NCBI GenBank assembly: GCA_021442155.1 | Contig: CM038216.1 | Span: 159,201,983-159,265,982, forward strand | DNA: 64,000 nt | Direction: 5' to 3' | Origin: Cymbidium sinense | Taxonomy: Eukaryota > Streptophyta > Magnoliopsida > Asparagales > Orchidaceae | Part shown: positions 59,220-64,000 of the stretch, piece by piece | Layout: the number at the start of each line of letters is the position of its first letter | Position numbering within the stretch: position 1 is the stretch's first letter | Notes under the pieces: model-generated | Database searches by the model: none | What the model was told of the DNA's origin: nothing | Seen by the model: the letters and a program-made list of their open reading frames with translations, nothing else | Program-made: the position numbers and the translations under genes

Positions 59220-60690
59220 TAACACTAAGTTCAAAACCAACCTCAAATAAATGCAAAACCAAACCTCAAATCAAACCAATACGAATTGAATCCAATTTCA
59301 TATCTAAACTCCAAGCCAAAATCAAACTTATCTTAACCCTTTGATTCAATCCTATGGATTTGACCTCAAGCCTCCTTCAATCAAACCAAACTCAATTGAT
59401 TTTCTCAAACCATTCAAATCATCATATCAAACTCTTCCAAAAGCTACAATCAAGCTAAAACCAACAATCAATTCAATTAACCCAAGTTAGCCCATTTAAA
59501 CCTAAAATATCCAAGTGAGCCAAAATCCAATTAAACACAAATCAGTTACAATCAAAGCTGTCAATCAATTATTAAACTCAATCAAACTTAATTCAACCCA
59601 AAATCAAGCCAATTGACCCATTAGGCTCACTTGACCCAAAGTGACCTAAAGGACCCAATTGAGCTAAATTTCAATCCAACCCAAATTGGATTGAACCAAC
59701 CTATCCAAAACCTCCTACAGATTATTGATCACCCTTGACTGATCAATTACAATCAATAGGGTCAAACCAAGTCAATTTGGTCATTTGATCAATTTGACCT
59801 AATTAGGCTACATGAACCAAATTAAACTAAATCCATCCTACATCAAATTGATTGAAGCTAATGATCCTAACCAACTTCAAATCAACCCTTGAACATGACG
59901 ACCATCTATTGAGCCAAACCAAACCAGTTGGCCCTTTGAACCAAGTTGACCCAATTTGACCTAAAAGGCTAAATTAGGCCAAATCAAATTCTAATCTAGA
60001 TTGATTGCAACCAATTAGTCAAATCCATCACATATTGATTATTGAACATGACCAAAACCTCCATTAAATTTGATCAATTGAACTCAATTGACCCATTTAG
60101 CCCAAATTGACCTAAAGAGTCAAATTAGTCTAAATCATTCCCAAATCCAAATTAATTAAAATGAAAGCCTATAATCATTTTAAAATGATCAATTGAACTA
60201 AATCAATACCTAACACAAGCCAATTTGGCTAATTTGACTAGATTGGTCAACTTAGCCCATTAGACCCATATGAACCCATATGAGTCAAATTCAAATATAA
60301 TGAAAACCAAACTAAACCAATTGAACCAAAACATTCCAAATACTCATTTGAACTTGTCTCAACCATTTGACCCAATTTGACCAATTGGTCAACTTGACCC
60401 AACCCAATTTGACCTACATGGGTCAAATTGAGCCAAACCCACTCAAACTTGGCATGACCCATCCTTGGGTCACCATGGGTCAGCCCAAATCCAACTCAAC
60501 TCAAGTCCAACACGAATTGACCTATTACCCAATGGATAAATCCTCCTACATGAGACAAAACTCATATTTAGGTGATCAAACCCACTCTCCTCTTGGCAGC
60601 CACCCTAAGCTTTAAATGGACATAAGGACCATTGGCTCACCTGACCCAAAGCTGTTTGGGTCAACCATGAGCCAAGCAAAGGTGAGCTAA
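59220..60690 (+). repeat. Degenerate TTGACC-rich array in third LTR copy
   Basis: Same array and word use as at 4990-6540 (for example CAATTTGACCAATTGGTCAA near 60372). Confidence 0.7.
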
Positions 60691-60779
60691 CCCACTTATT
60701 CCCATTGGAACACTTGGAACCCAAAGGGCAGCCACCTTAGCCCTTGGCAGCCACCTCTCCTCCCTTGGCCACTCAAGTT

Positions 60780-61960
60780 AAGCCACTTCATTGATTCTCT
60801 GCCACCCACGGTGGCCTGCAAATGACAGAGGAAATATTCACCATCAGATTGGAGAGGGGAGGGTGTATACTCCCCTTATTATCATTCAAAGTGACACATT
60901 GAGCAACCTAAGAGCACGAGAGAGCCAAAGCAATCTCCCCGAGTGTTTTCTTGAGCTTCTAGAGCTTCCCCGCTGGCATAAACACCATGCTTGAAATAAT
61001 ACAAGGCCGAACTCCATCCAACCTCCTCCAAAATCCACCATTTTCAAATTAACTTCACTCACACCTTCACTAAGTTCCAACGAGGAGAAACAAATTGATT
61101 CTCGATCGATTTGAGCACTAGAGACCACTCCAAAAGCTGCCAGCGAGGAGGCAAGGCACGAGCTTCTCAACAGGGCTTCGTCTCTTCAAGACAAAGCTAC
61201 CTCAGCCAATTTACCGGTAGTCCTGAGCTTCAACAAGGTAAATTCTTACAAACTAATATTTTCATAATTTTTTCTAAGCCTTTGTGAAAGAAATGTTGAT
61301 GTCATGTGATTCCCACCATTATATTCTCTTAAATTCCTGTTGTGAAGCTTTCGGAGTCGATCCTGAGCCTCCTTGAGCTCGGAAGCTTCGACGAGTGGGG
61401 AGATGATGTTCATCTTGCTCTTGGGGATGAAGGATCATGTCATCCATTCAAGATTGGAGCTTTTGATTAATCTCTAGATTAAATTCAATTTACTCTCTAT
61501 AAGAACCACATGATTAATCCCCATCATCTTATTAGATTGGATGGTGGAGATGAAAGCGCATCCACTACCCGCCACATTAGCATCATGTTAGGTGAGTTTA
61601 AGTGGCTAATCTCATGATTCCATGTGAGAAGTGCTACCACGTCAGTGATCCACATGGCATCAATGGGATTACAGATTAATTAGGCTTAAAATTCCATTTT
61701 TAATCAGTAAAACATTTTAAATTTATAACTAAATGTAGCAAAATCCAAAAAATGCAAACAAATACTCTTTGGAAAGGTAAAATATAGGAGAATTAATAAA
61801 AATGATTTTATTTGATTTAGAATAATGATTAAGGCTTAATTAGGGTTTGAATATTTTCTTAATTAATTAAATTAAGCCCTAATTACTTGGGCAATTAATC
61901 CCAAATTTAGTAAGATGATTTAATGGGATGACCTCTACCTCTCATAATTTTCTTCAGATT
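60780..61960 (+). repeat. GC-richer LTR module, third copy
   Basis: It corresponds to 9361-10660. Shared pieces: GAGCTTCTCAACAGGGCTTC followed by AAGACAAAGCTACCTCAG, CAAGGTAAATTC, GGGATGAAGGATCATG and CCACGTCAGTGATCC (61637-61651). Open frames at 60791-60994 and 60886-61170 are not conserved in the other copy and are not called genes. Confidence 0.5.
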
Positions 61961-63011
61961 TATTGGCAATATAATTAGGAAAATTTGAAATTCAAACCCT
62001 AATTACTCTCTTAATTAATTTAATGATTAATTAAGGCTCTAAATAGTAAAAATTAATTAATTGAACTTTATTAATCACTAATCAATAGTGAGATGATGAG
62101 GGAGAGTGATTGGACCTCTTTCTAATAACTTTTCCAAATTCATTTCATTAAAGAGAGTTAATTAATGTGATGTTTAATTAAGATTAATTAATCAATGGTC
62201 AATTCAAATCAAACTAAAATGTTAATCACTTTAGATAAGTAACAATGAAATTAAGGGTTCCTCTTTATGTGTTCAATAACATAAAGATCCTTGAGGAAAT
62301 CATGATTAACCCATAAGTGTGGGAAAATCATAAGAGTACTTAATTAAATTCTTTAGCTTAATTAATATCTAATCATGAGCTAATTGCATTAGTTTCTTTA
62401 GGAGCATTGCAATTTTATTTTTCATTATGTTCATGTCATTTGTGGCTCTTGATTTAATGATTAATCAAATTAAAGAAGTATAGGAAAGGGTAATTAAGTA
62501 GATTATTTAATGATTCAACTTAACTAAATCATAAAAATCAACTAATTATCTTTACTTACACTAATTAAGATTACGAACATGGGAATGAGATTAAAATAAC
62601 AAATGATCTACCCTCTTTAAGTTCAATTCAAAATCCAAAAACTATATTAATAAGAAATTTTGTTTTCTTTAAATAATTTCATTTGATGTGATTGTCCTTA
62701 GGAATTAGTGTATTTGAATGAGTCATATGGTTATGTTTGGCTATTCCTTTTCAATTACTTTAAATGGTGTATGCTATGTGATCTCATGCATCCATATTTT
62801 CAAAATTAAAAGAAATTTACTCATGTAAAGCTTGCATGTGTTGGCTTAATCTTATCATATATGTGGCTATTATCACTAATAAACGCAAATTTATTTTTCA
62901 AAAGTTGTAGGTTGATAACAATATTTAGAGTGATAGTAGTTATAAATATAAATAAGACTTGCATGTGTTTATAGCTTAAGCATATAAATGTGAAGTTTTC
63001 TTTCCTATGTT

Positions 63012-63033
63012 TATATATATATATATATATATA
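63012..63033. repeat. (TA)n microsatellite
   Basis: About 11 TA units inside the LTR. Confidence 0.95.
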
Positions 63034-63039
63034 CATAGG

Positions 63040-63790
63040 TTTGAATGATAATAAACTTATAGTTTGTACATACTAGGAATACGAGATTTTAAGTAGCCCC
63101 AAGGAGGTCATTTGATAATCTTACTTCCCTAGTTAACAAAGTCACATACTTATTAAATTTCATTCTTAGGTCTATTTATATTGAAATTTAGATAGAGTTT
63201 TATATTACATGTATAAATAATTTTATCAAATAAAATACAATTTTTCACATGATTACTATTCTTATAATTATTTATGCATTTACATGTATGTAATATAGCA
63301 AGTATATAGTCTAGACATCTCAGAAATATGAGGCTTTAAGTAGCCCCAAGGCGGTCATTTGATTATCTCACTTCCCTAGTTTAAACAATGACACATCTTG
63401 CTTACACCTTTTAGACATGTGTATGTGTATTTGATTAGAAAATGGATGTCCTCTTTTCTATTAAAAACACATGCATCCATAACCATTTAATCATATTAAA
63501 TACATTACATGTAAAGATAATGCTTTCTTTTGTAAGTTCATTATATGAATTTATAAGTGCTTGAATGATAATAAGTATATTGTTTGGACATAAAGGGAAT
63601 ACGAAACTTTAAGTAGCCCTAAGGAGGTCATTTAATTTTCTCACTTCCCTGGTTAACAAAGGCAAGAGCTTATTTAATTTTATTTCCATGTATATTTGTA
63701 TTAAAATTTGGATAGAGCTTTAACTTATATGCATAAATAATTCAATCAAGTAAAATACAAATTCCAAATGTATGCATCCATAATCATTTA
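63040..63790 (+). repeat. Three tandem blocks of about 260 bp in LTR
   Basis: Each block has TATAGT-TGGACAT-like sequence, then a version of AAGTAGCCCCAAGGAGGTC (about 63094, 63347 and 63614), then CTCACTTCCCTGGTTAACAA-like sequence. The LTR copy at 4842 has this core near 7587, the inner LTR near 11806 (with a worn relative near 11610), and the downstream half at 14378 near 14425. Confidence 0.7.
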
Positions 63791-64000
63791 AGTGTGCCAA
63801 AATATGTTGTATGTGTAGGTATACTAAGTGTTACATCATATGCATGTTCTAGGTGATGAAAACGAATGGTTTAACATTTTCTATATGATGGTAATTCAAC
63901 CATATTAATCTTAAGATACCTTTCATATTGAATAGGATTTTTTAAGGTTAACCCAAAATTAGGATTAATAACACATTTAATAAATAATTCACTTAAAGAA

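Larger units (their letters stand above)
59005..64000 (+). mobile_element. Giant gypsy LTR, third plus copy, runs off window
   Basis: It starts TATTGACCTCACTTTTGGAG and follows the inner LTR (7783-14377) without large gaps: TTGACC array (about 59220-60690), GC-richer module (about 60780-61960), AT-rich part, then the boundary into the downstream half near 63292. It ends at the window edge at the equivalent of about 12180. This continuous copy confirms that both halves belong to one LTR. The TATA box and end are outside the window. Confidence 0.78.

Noticed and set aside
60886..61170. 94-codon minus-strand open frame
   Set aside because: Within the LTR module; not conserved in the copy at 9361-10660.
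1..64000. CRISPR arrays, rRNA or bacterial-type operons
   Set aside because: No regularly spaced short repeats and no rRNA-like sequence. All coding remnants are eukaryotic retroelements.

Overview
The window is nuclear DNA of a flowering plant, made almost entirely of transposable elements nested in one another. The element families point to an angiosperm: a Sirevirus/Maximus-type Ty1/copia element, Tat/Ogre-type Ty3/gypsy sequences, a plant RTE-clade LINE whose tail is made of TTG repeats, and an L1-like LINE that carries an RNase H domain. The species cannot be told from the sequence. No intact host gene, tRNA, rRNA or CRISPR array was seen. Every recognisable coding stretch is a broken transposon gene.

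Layout. 119-4841: an L1-like LINE on the minus strand, split inside its zinc-finger (zf-RVT) region by a nearly full-length RTE LINE (992-4125) with an 18-bp target-site duplication. 4842-17096: two very long, same-family gypsy LTRs in plus orientation. A complete solo LTR of about 6.6 kb (7783-14377) sits inside an older LTR (4842-7782 plus 14378-17096), with ATTTA on both sides. 17097-27038: about 0.7 kb of unassigned sequence, then a complete but decayed Sirevirus copia element on the minus strand (17781-27038; LTRs, PBS, PPT, gag, protease, integrase, RT and RNase H all recognisable). 27039-33560: a heavily decayed Tat-type gypsy pol on the minus strand (integrase, RNase H, RT, protease end). 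33795-40468: pieces of LTRs, including two tandem minus-strand Sirevirus-like LTR units and the 3' end of a plus-strand one. 41743-46960: an inverted pair of gypsy LTR fragments. The left one carries a dense cluster of heat-shock-element motifs upstream of a conserved TATA box. A diverged LTR-like copy follows. 47640-54881: the 5' part of a Tat/Ogre-like element on the minus strand: LTR (51508-54881, promoter deleted), tRNA-Arg-type primer-binding site, 5' leader holding a 5'-truncated RTE insertion with a 15-bp target-site duplication, and a broken gag. 54884-56204: a second copy of the L1-like LINE, now on the plus strand. 56246-59004: AT-rich DNA with nothing recognisable. 59005-64000: another copy of the giant LTR, running off the window end.

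How the parts relate. The giant LTR is the unifying element. It has an upstream half (X: TGTTGACCTCAC start, long degenerate TTGACC-rich array, GC-richer module) and a downstream half (Y: conserved TATAAATG, leader, CACCA end). The PBS and gag next to one copy link this LTR to the Tat/Ogre group of gypsy elements. This link is an inference from one junction. The most unusual observations are the solo LTR nested in an LTR of its own family, the heat-shock-element cluster found in only one LTR copy, and the cryptic tandem array inside the LTR.
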